64,000 bases of DNA from assembly GCF_014650875.1 (NCBI RefSeq), contig NZ_BMVU01000020.1, positions 1 through 64,000 of the forward strand. Direction: 5' to 3'. A model generated the notes under the pieces. It was not told the DNA's origin. It ran no database searches and saw only the letters and a program-made list of their open reading frames with translations. Shown piece after piece: positions 45,650 through 53,231 of the stretch. The position numbers and the translations under genes are program-made. Each line of letters opens with the position of its first letter. Position 1 is the stretch's first letter. This stretch comes from Streptomyces minutiscleroticus. GTDB lineage: Bacteria > Actinomycetota > Actinomycetes > Streptomycetales > Streptomycetaceae.

Positions 45650-47166
45650 GCGCCCGCCTCCGCCCTCTGCGCCGTCCCGGTCCCCGCCCCGGCCGCCGGC
45701 GGCCGCAGCACCTGGTACTCCGCGAGGTCGACCCGGCGGGTGGCGCCGCGGAAGTCGGCGGTGGTGCCCGGCCAGATGGTGGTGTTGCGGCCCTGCGGGT
45801 CCAGGTACCAGCTGGTGCAGCCGCCGGTGTTCCACACCGTGCGCTCCATCCGCTGCTGGACCTTGGTGTTCCAGGCGTCCACGGCGGCGGGCCGGGGGTC
45901 GAGGGCCGCGCGCCCGCCGAGCACGTCCAGCTGCCGCACGTAGTCGGCCAGGTAGTTCAGCTGCGACTCGATCATCAGGATCATGCTGGAGTTGCCCAGG
46001 CCCGTGTTGGGCCCGATGATCGTCATCCAGTTGGGGAAGCCGGTGGCGGTCGCGCCGCGCAGCGCCGCCATCCCGTCCTTCCAGGTCTCCGCCAGGGTCC
46101 GGCCCTCGGCGCCCACGACCCGCTCGGCGATCGGCATGTCGGTGACGTGGAAGCCGGTGCCGAAGACGATCACGTCGGCCTCGGTCTCGGTGCCGTCGGC
46201 GGCGACGAGGGTGGAGCCGCGGACCTCGGTGAGCCCGCCGGTGACCACGTCCACGTTCGGCTGCGCGAGCGCCGGATAGTACGTGTTGGACAGCAGGATG
46301 CGCTTGCAGCCGATGCGGTAGTCGGGGGTGAGCTTGGCGCGCAGCGCCGGGTCCTTGATCGCGCGGGCCATGTTGGCCTTGGCCAGCCGCTCCACCAGGC
46401 CCAGCTCGTCGGGGCGCTTGGTGAACGCCTGGACCTGCAGCTCCCGGATGCCCCACAGCAGCCCGCGCCGCAGCCGCGTGGTGAACGGCAGCGCCCGGTG
46501 CAGGGCCCGCTCGGCGCCGCTGATGGCGCGGTCCATGCGCGGCATCACCCACGGCGGGGTGCGCTGGAAGAGGGTCAGCCGGGAGACCTCGGGCTGGATG
46601 GCGGGCACGATCTGGATGGCCGAGGCGCCCGTGCCGATCATGGCGACGCGCTCGCCGCGCAGGTCGTGGTCGTGGTCCCAGCGGGCGGAGTGGAAGACCT
46701 TGCCGGGGAAGGTGTCGAGGCCGGGGATGTCCGGGATCTTCGGGTCGGACAGCGGCCCGGTGGCGGAGACGACGAGGTCCGCGGTGAGGTTCCCGCCCGT
46801 CGTCTCGATCTCCCAGTGCAGCTTCTCGGTGTCCCAGCGCATCAGCTTCACCTCGGAGTCGAAGCGGATGTGCGGGCGCAGCCCGAAGGTGTCGGCGACG
46901 TGCTCCAGGTAGGCGCGGATGTGCTCCTGCCCGGAGAAGGCGCGCGGCCAGTCGGGGTTGGGCGCGAAGGAGAAGGAGTACAGGTGGGAGGGCACGTCGC
47001 AGGCGCAGCCCGGGTAGCTGTTGTCCCGCCAGGTGCCGCCCACGCTGCTCGCGCGCTCCAGGACGACGAAGTCGGTGACACCCTCCCGGCGCAGCCGGAC
47101 CGCGGCGCCGAGTCCGCCGAATCCGGAGCCGACCACCGCCACGCGTACATGCTCGTGCTCGGTCAT
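45646..47166 (-). CDS. Flavin monooxygenase, Baeyer-Villiger type (MymA-like)
   Basis: FAD- and NADPH-dependent monooxygenase of 506 residues. FAD-binding GSGFGGLGAA near the N-terminus, the Baeyer-Villiger fingerprint as FPGKVFHSARWDHD, and the second nucleotide motif GTGASAIQIVP are present, plus the late FGTGFHVTD segment. The ATG at 47166 has AAGGAGG upstream. It is the first gene of a coupled operon with a hydrolase and an SDR, and is divergent from a MerR regulator. Likely chemistry is insertion of oxygen next to a ketone; the substrate is unknown. Order and family match mymA-lipR-sadH of Mycobacterium tuberculosis. Confidence 0.94.
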   Translation of the reverse strand: MTEHEHVRVAVVGSGFGGLGAAVRLRREGVTDFVVLERASSVGGTWRDNSYPGCACDVPSHLYSFSFAPNPDWPRAFSGQEHIRAYLEHVADTFGLRPHIRFDSEVKLMRWDTEKLHWEIETTGGNLTADLVVSATGPLSDPKIPDIPGLDTFPGKVFHSARWDHDHDLRGERVAMIGTGASAIQIVPAIQPEVSRLTLFQRTPPWVMPRMDRAISGAERALHRALPFTTRLRRGLLWGIRELQVQAFTKRPDELGLVERLAKANMARAIKDPALRAKLTPDYRIGCKRILLSNTYYPALAQPNVDVVTGGLTEVRGSTLVAADGTETEADVIVFGTGFHVTDMPIAERVVGAEGRTLAETWKDGMAALRGATATGFPNWMTIIGPNTGLGNSSMILMIESQLNYLADYVRQLDVLGGRAALDPRPAAVDAWNTKVQQRMERTVWNTGGCTSWYLDPQGRNTTIWPGTTADFRGATRRVDLAEYQVLRPPAAGAGTGTAQRAEAGA

Positions 47167-47197
47167 GTCCGAGGCCTCCTTGCTCCCGCACGACTCT

Positions 47198-47213
47198 GCC
47201 AGTGAACACTGGC
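47198..47213. promoter_or_regulatory. Palindromic operator upstream of the monooxygenase operon
   Basis: GCCAGTG-AA-CACTGGC is a perfect 7-2-7 inverted repeat 31 bases before the monooxygenase ATG and within the merR intergenic region. It is the obvious candidate binding site for the divergently encoded MerR protein, although its 16-base span is shorter than classical MerR sites. Confidence 0.6.
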
Positions 47214-47298
47214 GCAATGGGAGCGTAGAACAGCTCCGTACTGATGGGTAGGGGTCGGCGCAAGGAAAGTTACCGCCGGTACGACATAGGCTGCTGAC

Positions 47299-47988
47299 GT
47301 GTCCGAGGGATCAGGGAAGCGGGAGTACCGCATGGAGGAGCTGGCCAGGGAGGCCGGCATCACGGTGCGCACCCTGCGCTTCTACCGCGAGCGCAAGCTG
47401 ATCCCGCCGCCCCGCCGCGAGGGCCGGATCGCCTGGTACGACGACGGCCACCTGGCCCGGCTGCGCACGATCTCGGCGCTGCTGGAGCGCGGCCACACGC
47501 TCAACGGCATCGCGGAGCTGGCCGAGGCCTTCGACCACGGCCGCGACGTCGGAGACCTGCTGGGGCTCGGCGTGCCCAGCGAGGAGACGCCGGTCCGCCT
47601 CTCCCCCGAGGACCTCGCCGACCACTTCGGCGACCAGGCCACCCCGGAGAACCTGGCCGCCGCCATGGACCTCGGCTACCTCGGCACGGACGGCACGGAG
47701 ATCGTGCACATCAGCCGCCGGCTCCTGGAGGTCTCGGCGGCCCTGGTCCGCGAGGGCGTCCCGCTCGCGGACGTCCTCGCGGCCGCCCGCAGCACCCGCG
47801 CGCACGCGGAGGCCCTGGCCGCGCTCTTCGCCGACCTGGTCCTCGCCCGGGGCGACCGCGGCGTCCCCGACCTCCAGCGCCTGCGCCCGCTGGCCAAGAG
47901 CGTGGTGGAGGCGGAGCTGTCGATGGCGCTGGACCGGGTCCTGCGGACGCAGGACCCGGACGCGCCGCGCCCCGCCGCCACCGACTGA
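47299..47988 (+). CDS. MerR-family regulator
   Basis: Predicted one-component regulator of 229 residues. The MerR winged helix-turn-helix reads YRMEELAREAGITVRTLRFYRERKLIPPPRREGRIAWYDDGHLARLRTISALLERGHTL. The long C-terminal domain has no metal-binding cysteines, so it should sense an organic ligand. The GTG at 47299 is six bases after TAGGCT (47287-47292), a leaderless arrangement. It is divergent from the monooxygenase-hydrolase-SDR operon, its most likely target. The 3' end comes within 13 bases of the convergent exonuclease gene. Confidence 0.92.
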   Translation: MSEGSGKREYRMEELAREAGITVRTLRFYRERKLIPPPRREGRIAWYDDGHLARLRTISALLERGHTLNGIAELAEAFDHGRDVGDLLGLGVPSEETPVRLSPEDLADHFGDQATPENLAAAMDLGYLGTDGTEIVHISRRLLEVSAALVREGVPLADVLAAARSTRAHAEALAALFADLVLARGDRGVPDLQRLRPLAKSVVEAELSMALDRVLRTQDPDAPRPAATD

Positions 47989-48001
47989 CGTACGGAGCGG
48001 C

Positions 48002-48799
48002 CTACAGGTCGTAGGCCACGGTCACGGGCGCGTGGTCCGACCACCGCTCGCCGTGCGTGGCGGCCCGCTCGACGAACCCCTTCACGGCCCGCCCGGCCAG
48101 GCCCGGCGTCGCGACGTGGTAGTCGATGCGCCATCCGCTGTCGTTGTCGAAGGCCCGCCCCCGGTAGGACCACCACGAGTACGGCCCTTCGACGCCCGGG
48201 TGCAGCGCCCGTACGACGTCGACGTAGCCGCCGCCGGCGAAGACGTCGCCCAGCCACGCGCGCTCCTCCGGCAGGAAGCCGGAGCTCTTGCGGTTGGCGC
48301 GCCAGTTCTTGAGGTCGGCCTCCTGGTGGGCGATGTTCCAGTCGCCGCAGACCAGGACCTCGCGCCCGTCGGCCGCGGCCCGCGCCCTGAGCTCCTTCAG
48401 GTACACGAGGAACTCGGCCATGAACCGGATCTTCTCGTCCTGCCGCTCGGTCCCCACCTCGCCGGAGGGCAGGTAGAGGCTGGCGACCGTGACCCCGGGC
48501 AGGTCGGCCTCGACGTAGCGCCCGCTGCCGTCGAACTCCGCGGACCCGAACCCGATCCGCACCCGGTCGGGCTCGCGGCGGGTGTAGAGGGAGACGCCCG
48601 CGCGTCCCTTGGCCGCCGCGGGCGCGTGCACGACGTGCCACCCCTGCGGCTCGCGCACCTCCTGCGGCAGCTGCTCCGGCTCGGCCCGCACCTCCTGCAG
48701 GCAGAGCACGTCGGCGGAGGTCCCGGCGAGCCACTCCACGAAGCCCTTCTTCGCGGCGGCACGCAGCCCGTTCACATTCACAGAGGTCACAGTCAGCAC
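48002..48799 (-). CDS. xth: Exodeoxyribonuclease III / AP endonuclease
   Basis: Base-excision-repair nuclease of 265 residues in the EEP fold, cleaving at abasic sites and removing 3'-blocking groups. Metal and catalytic motifs are VTSVNVNGLRAA, LCLQEVRAEPEQL (metal Glu), GDWNIAHQEADLKNW, and at the end WRIDYHV and WSDHAPVTV (catalytic Asp-His). The GTG at 48799 is preceded at six bases by TATCGT (48811-48806), so a leaderless mRNA is likely. It is divergent from the GNAT gene. Confidence 0.95.
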   Translation of the reverse strand: MLTVTSVNVNGLRAAAKKGFVEWLAGTSADVLCLQEVRAEPEQLPQEVREPQGWHVVHAPAAAKGRAGVSLYTRREPDRVRIGFGSAEFDGSGRYVEADLPGVTVASLYLPSGEVGTERQDEKIRFMAEFLVYLKELRARAAADGREVLVCGDWNIAHQEADLKNWRANRKSSGFLPEERAWLGDVFAGGGYVDVVRALHPGVEGPYSWWSYRGRAFDNDSGWRIDYHVATPGLAGRAVKGFVERAATHGERWSDHAPVTVAYDL

Positions 48800-48858
48800 C
48801 AGCGCACGATACCGGCACACTGGTGGAGCAACCGGAATCCCCTACGCACAGAGACACG

Positions 48859-49344
48859 ATGTCCAGCATGAACATACGCCGCGTCCGCTTCGACCACCCC
48901 GACGCCGTGAAGCTGAACGACCAGGTCCAGGCCGAGTACGCGGTCCGCTACGGCGACGAGGGCGATCTCACACCGCTCGACGCGACGATGTTCGTCCCGC
49001 CGCGCGGGCTGTACCTCATCGCGTACGACGACCGGGACAGCCCCGTGGCCACCGGCGGCTGGCGCACCCAGGACGAGAACGACGAGGGCTACAGGAACGG
49101 CGACGCCGAGCTGAAGCGGATGTACGTGACCGAGGAGTTCCGCGGCCGCGGCCTCGCCCGCCGCATCCTCGCGGCCCTGGAGGAGGACGCCCGCGCCGCC
49201 GGCCGCACCCGCATGGTCCTGGAGACGGGCACCCAGCAGCCCGAGGCGATCGGCCTCTACACCTCCAGCGGCTACGAGCCCTGCGCCAAGTTCGGCTACT
49301 ACCGCGACTACGAGTCGAGCCTCTGCTACGCGAAGGCGCTCTGA
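48859..49344 (+). CDS. GNAT-family N-acetyltransferase
   Basis: Predicted acetyl-CoA-dependent acetyltransferase of 161 residues. Motif A is ELKRMYVTEEFRGRGLARRILAALEEDARAAG, with RGRGLA binding the CoA pyrophosphate, followed by MVLETGTQQPEAIGLYTSSGYEPC, a typical GNAT C-terminal half. The ATG at 48859 is chosen, with another ATG nine bases later and a GTG 36 bases earlier as alternatives; none has a clear ribosome-binding site. It converges on the small-ORF operon at 49403. The acceptor substrate is unknown. Confidence 0.87.
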   Translation: MSSMNIRRVRFDHPDAVKLNDQVQAEYAVRYGDEGDLTPLDATMFVPPRGLYLIAYDDRDSPVATGGWRTQDENDEGYRNGDAELKRMYVTEEFRGRGLARRILAALEEDARAAGRTRMVLETGTQQPEAIGLYTSSGYEPCAKFGYYRDYESSLCYAKAL

Positions 49345-49402
49345 TCCCGGCCGCCGGAACCCCGCGGGAAGCCCCCGGCGGAGTTCCGGCACCCGGGCCG
49401 GA

Positions 49403-49546
49403 TCACTGCCGGAAGACCTCTTCCACGACGATCTGCGGATCCTCGACGCGCCGCACGAACACGTACCGCAGCCAGCCGTGCCCGTTGTCGAAGAGGAGGA
49501 TGCGGGGGCCTTTGGGATCGTCGGACCGCACCGGCTGGACCTTCAT
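49403..49546 (-). CDS. Small ORF, likely C-terminal half of a split toxin-like protein
   Basis: A 47-residue product (MKVQPVRSDDPKGPRILLFD then NGHGWLRYVFVRRVEDPQIVVEEVFRQ). The beta-rich end LRYVFVRRVEDPQIVVEEVF looks like the last strands of a RelE/ParE-like fold, but I cannot confirm that. Its ATG forms an ATGA with the stop of the ORF before it. Joined across that point, the two read as one protein of about 108 residues, so this may be a frameshifted gene, a programmed frameshift, or two coupled genes. Confidence 0.55.
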   Translation of the reverse strand: MKVQPVRSDDPKGPRILLFDNGHGWLRYVFVRRVEDPQIVVEEVFRQ

Positions 49547-49728
49547 GTCGGCAGGAAGGTCCGCTCGGTGCCGATGCCCCTGAAACAGGGGTCCTTCACC
49601 GTGACCAGTTCCGCGCGCACGGCGTCGCTCATCCCCCGTACGTGCTCGGGCAGCGCGTCGCGGGCGGCTTGGGCCTTGAGTGTCCAATCCATCTGCCAGG
49701 GCGGGCCCATGAACCCGTCGTCGGTCAC
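49543..49728 (-). CDS. Small ORF, likely N-terminal half of a split toxin-like protein
   Basis: A 61-residue product, start GTG at 49728, with a helical middle (WTLKAQAARDALPEHV, then RGMSDAVRAELVTVKDP) and an end at GIGTERTFLPT. The GTG overlaps the stop of the upstream ORF (GTGA) and its own stop overlaps the next ATG (ATGA). A helical N-terminus followed by the strand-rich partner is the order expected of a RelE-like protein cut in two. Shifting frame by one base near 49546 joins them. Function is unproven. Confidence 0.55.
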   Translation of the reverse strand: MTDDGFMGPPWQMDWTLKAQAARDALPEHVRGMSDAVRAELVTVKDPCFRGIGTERTFLPT

Positions 49729-50072
49729 TGGCCGGGCTCCAGGCGCTGTACCCGGTGCCGGATGTGGGACGCCTCTTCCAGGAGCGCCTTGGCCTCGACG
49801 AGGTCGGCGGACTCTGCCGCGCGGTGTTCGAGATCGGTCACGTGGGCGTCGAGTTTCGGGTCGCGGGCGATCGCGTACTCGCCCCACCAACGGGCCATGA
49901 ACGCGGGCACGGTGCTGATGTCGTACGCGTCGGCGACGGCCCACCGCCAGTGCTCGTCGAAGCCGGGGAGGAGCTGAGGAGCGTGCTGGACGATCGCCTC
50001 GCGCAGCGCCTTCGGATTCCGCTCGGGCATGGGCGGAACGCCCGGTGTGGGTTCCGTGGCATGGGCGGTCAT
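49725..50072 (-). CDS. Small helical protein, possible antitoxin (DUF6247-like)
   Basis: A 115-residue, mostly helical protein: PMPERNPKALREAIVQHAPQLLPGFDEHWRWAVADAYD, then VPAFMARWWGEYAIARDPKLDAHV and a charged C-terminal helix LVEAKALLEEASHIRHRVQRLEPG. It resembles small Streptomyces proteins now grouped as DUF6247 (from memory). The ATG at 50072 follows AGGAG. It is the first gene of a three-ORF operon with 4-base overlaps; small acidic partner first and toxin-like partner second is the usual antitoxin-toxin order, which is inference here. Confidence 0.75.
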   Translation of the reverse strand: MTAHATEPTPGVPPMPERNPKALREAIVQHAPQLLPGFDEHWRWAVADAYDISTVPAFMARWWGEYAIARDPKLDAHVTDLEHRAAESADLVEAKALLEEASHIRHRVQRLEPGQ

Positions 50073-50289
50073 GTCCGGTGTGCTCCTTCGTCCTCCTGCG
50101 GCGCACGGCGCCTCCGACCATAGTCGCCCCGCCGGGCCGACGCGGGTCGTTCGCGGCGGGCCCGTCCGGGCGGTCGGCGCAGGGCGCGAAGGAGAAGGAG
50201 CCGGGATCTTCTCGCGGCCCGCGGCCCAACCGGCGCCGATCGTCGGAGCTCTTGGCCGGGCCCCGCCCCAACCGCCCCGGAAACGCAGA

Positions 50290-50324
50290 GATCCCGGTCC
50301 GACGGTGACCGTCGGACCGGGATC
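50290..50324 (-). terminator. Terminator of tRNA-Ala
   Basis: A 17-base perfect inverted repeat (50290-50306 with 50308-50324; core GTCCGACGGT/ACCGTCGGAC) lies 33 bases downstream of the tRNA on its strand. Confidence 0.8.
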
Positions 50325-50356
50325 CGGTGAGTACTTTCGCGGAGTACTCATTGCAG

Positions 50357-50430
50357 TGGACCTGAGGGGATTTGAACCCCTGGCCCCCTCGATGCGAACG
50401 AGGTGCGCTACCGGACTGCGCCACAGGCCC
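50357..50430 (-). tRNA. tRNA-Ala (anticodon CGC)
   Basis: A 74-base cloverleaf on the minus strand. The acceptor stem GGGCCTG pairs with CAGGTCC (one G-T pair); the D arm is GGCGCAGTCCGGTAGCGC. The anticodon stem CCTCG/CGAGG encloses loop TTCGCAT with anticodon CGC, which decodes GCG, a very common Ala codon in Streptomyces. The T arm is AGGGGTTCAAATCCCCT. The 3' CCA is not encoded (A73 is followed by CTG). A strong hairpin terminates it. Confidence 0.95.
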
Positions 50431-50572
50431 TTGCAACGAGTGAAACTCTAGCATCCCCGTCCGGGTGCTTGGAAATCCGTTCCCGGCCTGGTCAGGGACG
50501 GGGGTCCCGGAGGGGTGCGAACCGGCCGCGGCCGCCCGGGGGCAGGGCCGGGGGGACGGTCCGGAAACGCCG

Positions 50573-50600
50573 CCGGCCGGCCCCTGGAGGGACCGGCCGG
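50573..50600 (-). terminator. Terminator-like hairpin after sepX
   Basis: CCGGCCGGCCCC (50573-50584) can pair with GGGACCGGCCGG (50589-50600) with one mismatch, 20 bases past the sepX stop. Confidence 0.55.
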
Positions 50601-50619
50601 ACCACGGCTCCGGGGCGCG

Positions 50620-51855
50620 TCACTCGTTGGCCGCGCGCGGCCGCTCGCTCTCCTCGTACTGGTCGAACAGCGGGGTGCGGCCCCGCTCGCGGGCGCGGCG
50701 GGCGGAGGCGGCGCGGCGGGCGTCGCTGCGGCCGCCGTCGGCGTCGTCGTGCCGCTCCTCGGCGGGCGGCTCCTCCTCGGCGGGGGCGGCGGCCGGCTCC
50801 GCCGCGCTGGAGCGCGCCGAGCTCCAGGCGTCCGGCGCGCCCAGGTCGACGCCGGAGGTGGCGCGCGGCGCGACGGGCGCGGTCACGTACGTCGGCAGCG
50901 GGACCGGCACGGGCTCCCAGCTCTCGCCGTGGCCCGGCCCGCCGCGCCGCTCGCGCTGCTGGTCGACCCACTCGGCGTGGTCGGTCTGCTCGACGAGGGC
51001 GCGCCGGTCGGCGGCGAGGGCGAGCAGTCCGGGGTCGGTGTCGGACTCCGGCGCCTCCTCCTGCTCCTCGACGCCCGGGTCGGCGGGGGACCTGCGGCGC
51101 GGCTGGCGCTCGCGCAGCCGCTGCGCCGCGGCCTCGGCGCGCCGGCGGTCCATGGTGTACGTGAAGCGCCGCCGCTCCTGGGAGCGCAGGTAGGCGATGT
51201 AGCCGCTGAGCAGCACCGCGGGCACGCCGGGCGCCCAGAGGAAGGCGAGGCCGCCGACCGCGGCGACGACGGCGCCGAGCGTGAAGGCGAGGAAGAGCAC
51301 GATCGTGGTGCGGCGGCGGCGTGCGAGCACCTTGGAGCGCTGGGCGCGCGCCGCGGCCTCCGCCGCGGCGGGCCGGCGCGCGGCCGGCACCCGGGGCCTG
51401 CGGTCCTTGGACGGCGCCGCCGCGCCCGCACCGGCACCGGCCTCGTCCGACGGGGCGTGCGGCGGGGCGGCCTTCTGCCGCGCCGGCGCCGCGTCCCGCG
51501 GAACGGGCGCCGCCTCCCGTACGGCGGGCCGGGCCCCGGACTCCTCGCGGGCGCCGCCGGAGTCGGCGCGCGTCTCGAGAAGGGTCTGGGACATGGCGAA
51601 GGCCCGGACGTCCACCGAGTCGGTGACGGCGTCCGGGTCCGCGGCCCGCTCCCCCTCGTCGGCGGAGCGCGCCTGCAGGTCCCTGGCGTAACGGCGCTCC
51701 ATTCCCGCCCTTCCGGACAGCAGCCGGATGGCGGTGCTGAAGCGTTCCGTCGGACGGGCCTCGTTCAGCTCGTCCTGCCTACGGAGCCACATGGGCACCA
51801 AGTAGGCGGCCCAGGCCCCGACGATGACTGCGTAGATGAGGCCGCTGCTGCTCAC
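50620..51855 (-). CDS. sepX: SepX/GlpR membrane protein (gephyrin-like Glp receptor)
   Basis: A 411-residue membrane protein with the SepX/GlpR plan. An N-terminal helix (GLIYAVIVGAWAAYLVPMWL, 5-24), then a long charged cytosolic linker (DELNEARPTERFSTAIRLLSGRAG at its start), two closely spaced helices (TIVLFLAFTLGAVVAAVGGLAFL and GVPAVLLSGYIAYL), and an Arg/Glu/Pro-rich C-terminal region. In Streptomyces SepX stabilises septa and works with DivIVA; in Corynebacterium the homologue GlpR recruits the MoeA-like Glp. Such a MoeA homologue lies 3 kb away here. The GTG at 51855 is seven bases after TACCGT, a leaderless arrangement. Confidence 0.85.
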   Translation of the reverse strand: MSSSGLIYAVIVGAWAAYLVPMWLRRQDELNEARPTERFSTAIRLLSGRAGMERRYARDLQARSADEGERAADPDAVTDSVDVRAFAMSQTLLETRADSGGAREESGARPAVREAAPVPRDAAPARQKAAPPHAPSDEAGAGAGAAAPSKDRRPRVPAARRPAAAEAAARAQRSKVLARRRRTTIVLFLAFTLGAVVAAVGGLAFLWAPGVPAVLLSGYIAYLRSQERRRFTYTMDRRRAEAAAQRLRERQPRRRSPADPGVEEQEEAPESDTDPGLLALAADRRALVEQTDHAEWVDQQRERRGGPGHGESWEPVPVPLPTYVTAPVAPRATSGVDLGAPDAWSSARSSAAEPAAAPAEEEPPAEERHDDADGGRSDARRAASARRARERGRTPLFDQYEESERPRAANE

Positions 51856-51923
51856 GCCTCACACGGTAGAGGGGTTTGCGTGAGGCCATCCGCCAATTGC
51901 GCCGGTGTGTCGCACGATCTGGC

Positions 51924-52032
51924 TGATATTTCCATCTTTTTTTGTGGCCGATGCGATCAGCGGACTGTCGCGGGGGCCTATTTAATGCGTCCGAGTGATC
52001 GTCATGCGATCAAATTCGAACACTTATTTTAT
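51924..52032. other. AT-rich patch between rimJ and sepX
   Basis: A stretch of about 110 bases with much lower GC than its surroundings, including T-runs (TTTCCATCTTTTTTTGTGG) and ATTTTATTTA. ATGCGATCA occurs twice (51951-51959, 52004-52012). Such patches are preferred by xenogeneic silencers like Lsr2. It sits upstream of the sepX promoter and abuts the rimJ stop. Confidence 0.5.
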
Positions 52033-52650
52033 TTACGCGGTGTTCCGCGGAGTGTCCCGAGGCGATTTCCCGGACGCGTCGCGCGAGCGTGTCCGCTGCC
52101 AGCGGGCGAGCATGCCCTCGGACACCTCCTCCGCGGTGAGCGCGAAGACGAGGTGGTCCCGCCAGGCTCCGTCGATGTGCAGATAACGGGGCCGGAGCCC
52201 CTCCTCGCGGAATCCGAGTTTCTCCACGACCCGCCGGCTCGGCCGGTTCTCGGGGCGAATGCAGACCTCGACACGGTGCAGCCCGACGGTACGGAAGCAG
52301 TGGTCGACGGCGAGCGCCACGGCCGTCGGCATCACTCCGCGCCCGGCCACCGCCTCGTCGACCCAGTACCCCACATGGCCCGAACACATCGAGCCCCAGG
52401 TGATCCCGGCGACCGTCAACTGGCCGACGAGCCTTCCCTCGTACTCGATGACGAAGGGCAGCATGCGGCCCGCGTTCGCCTCGCCGCGCAGATGCCGCAC
52501 CATCTGGCGGTACGTCGGCCGGTGGGTGATCGGCCCGCTGGGCGTGGGCGGCGGGATCGTCGCCTCCCAGGGGCGCAGCCAGTCGCGGTTGCGCCGGTTG
52601 ACCTCCCGCCAGGCACGCTGGTCGCGCATCTTTATCGGCCGCAGGACCAC
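52033..52650 (-). CDS. rimJ: RimJ-like GNAT acetyltransferase
   Basis: Acetyltransferase of at least 205 residues related to RimJ/RimL ribosomal-protein N-acetyltransferases. VLRPIKMRDQRAW opens the GNAT fold, and VGYWVDEAVAGRGVMPTAVALAVDHCF carries the acetyl-CoA loop, followed by the RimJ-type CIRPENRPSRRVVEKLGFREEGL. GTG at 52650 is the nearest conventional start, but an in-frame CTG at 52692 (CTGA overlapping the mog stop, GGGGGG upstream) would add LNSPSWPARLTDGD and complete the first strand, so the true start is probably there. It ends the galU-moeA-moaC-mog run. Confidence 0.9.
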   Translation of the reverse strand: MVLRPIKMRDQRAWREVNRRNRDWLRPWEATIPPPTPSGPITHRPTYRQMVRHLRGEANAGRMLPFVIEYEGRLVGQLTVAGITWGSMCSGHVGYWVDEAVAGRGVMPTAVALAVDHCFRTVGLHRVEVCIRPENRPSRRVVEKLGFREEGLRPRYLHIDGAWRDHLVFALTAEEVSEGMLARWQRTRSRDASGKSPRDTPRNTA

Positions 52651-52688
52651 GTCGCCGTCGGTCAGCCGGGCCGGCCAGGATGGGCTGT

Positions 52689-53231
52689 TCAGCTCGCACC
52701 CCCCGCAGGTCTGGGATGGTCACCGCCGCGGATCTGGTCCACGGCGTGGACCAGCAGGCCCTCCAGGACGGCGAGACCGTCGCGCACCCCGCCGGTGGAG
52801 CCCGGCAGGTTGACGATCAGCGTCCGGTCGGCGACCCCGGCCAGGCCCCGCGAGAGGGCCGCCGTGGGTACCTTGCGCACGCCGTGCGCCCGGATCGCCT
52901 CGGGGATGCCCGGGACCTCGTACGCGACGACCGCGCGGGTGGCCTCGGGGGTGCGGTCGGTGGGCGACAGACCAGTGCCGCCGGTGGTCACGATCACGTC
53001 GTAGCCGGCCTCGACGCCGGTGCGCAGGGCCCGCTCGACCGGGTCGCCGTCCGGGACGACCACGGGGCCGTCGACCGCGAACCCCAGGGACGTGAGCCCC
53101 TCGACGATCAGGGGGCCGCCCCTGTCCTCGTAGACGCCCGCCGAGGCGCGGTTGGAGGCGGTGACGACGAGGGCGCTGTAGGGGGCGCCCAGAGCGCCGC
53201 CGAGTGGCGGTTCGCCGGACGCCGCCGTCAC
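52689..53231 (-). CDS. mog: Molybdopterin adenylyltransferase (Mog/MoaB-like)
   Basis: Molybdenum-cofactor enzyme that adenylates molybdopterin before metal insertion; 180 residues with the MoCF fold. Motifs are SALVVTASNRASAGVYEDRGGP, DVIVTTGGTGLSPTDRTPEAT and the C-terminal LIVNLPGSTGGVRDGL. The GTG at 53231 overlaps the moaC stop (GTGA). The 4-base overlaps on both sides place it firmly in the moaC-mog-rimJ operon. Whether the active form is MogA or MoaB type is not certain. Confidence 0.94.
   Translation of the reverse strand: MTAASGEPPLGGALGAPYSALVVTASNRASAGVYEDRGGPLIVEGLTSLGFAVDGPVVVPDGDPVERALRTGVEAGYDVIVTTGGTGLSPTDRTPEATRAVVAYEVPGIPEAIRAHGVRKVPTAALSRGLAGVADRTLIVNLPGSTGGVRDGLAVLEGLLVHAVDQIRGGDHPRPAGGAS

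Noticed and set aside
50357..50430. tRNA-Ala as an integration site for a mobile element
   Set aside because: No integrase, attachment-site duplication or change in base composition is found beside it.
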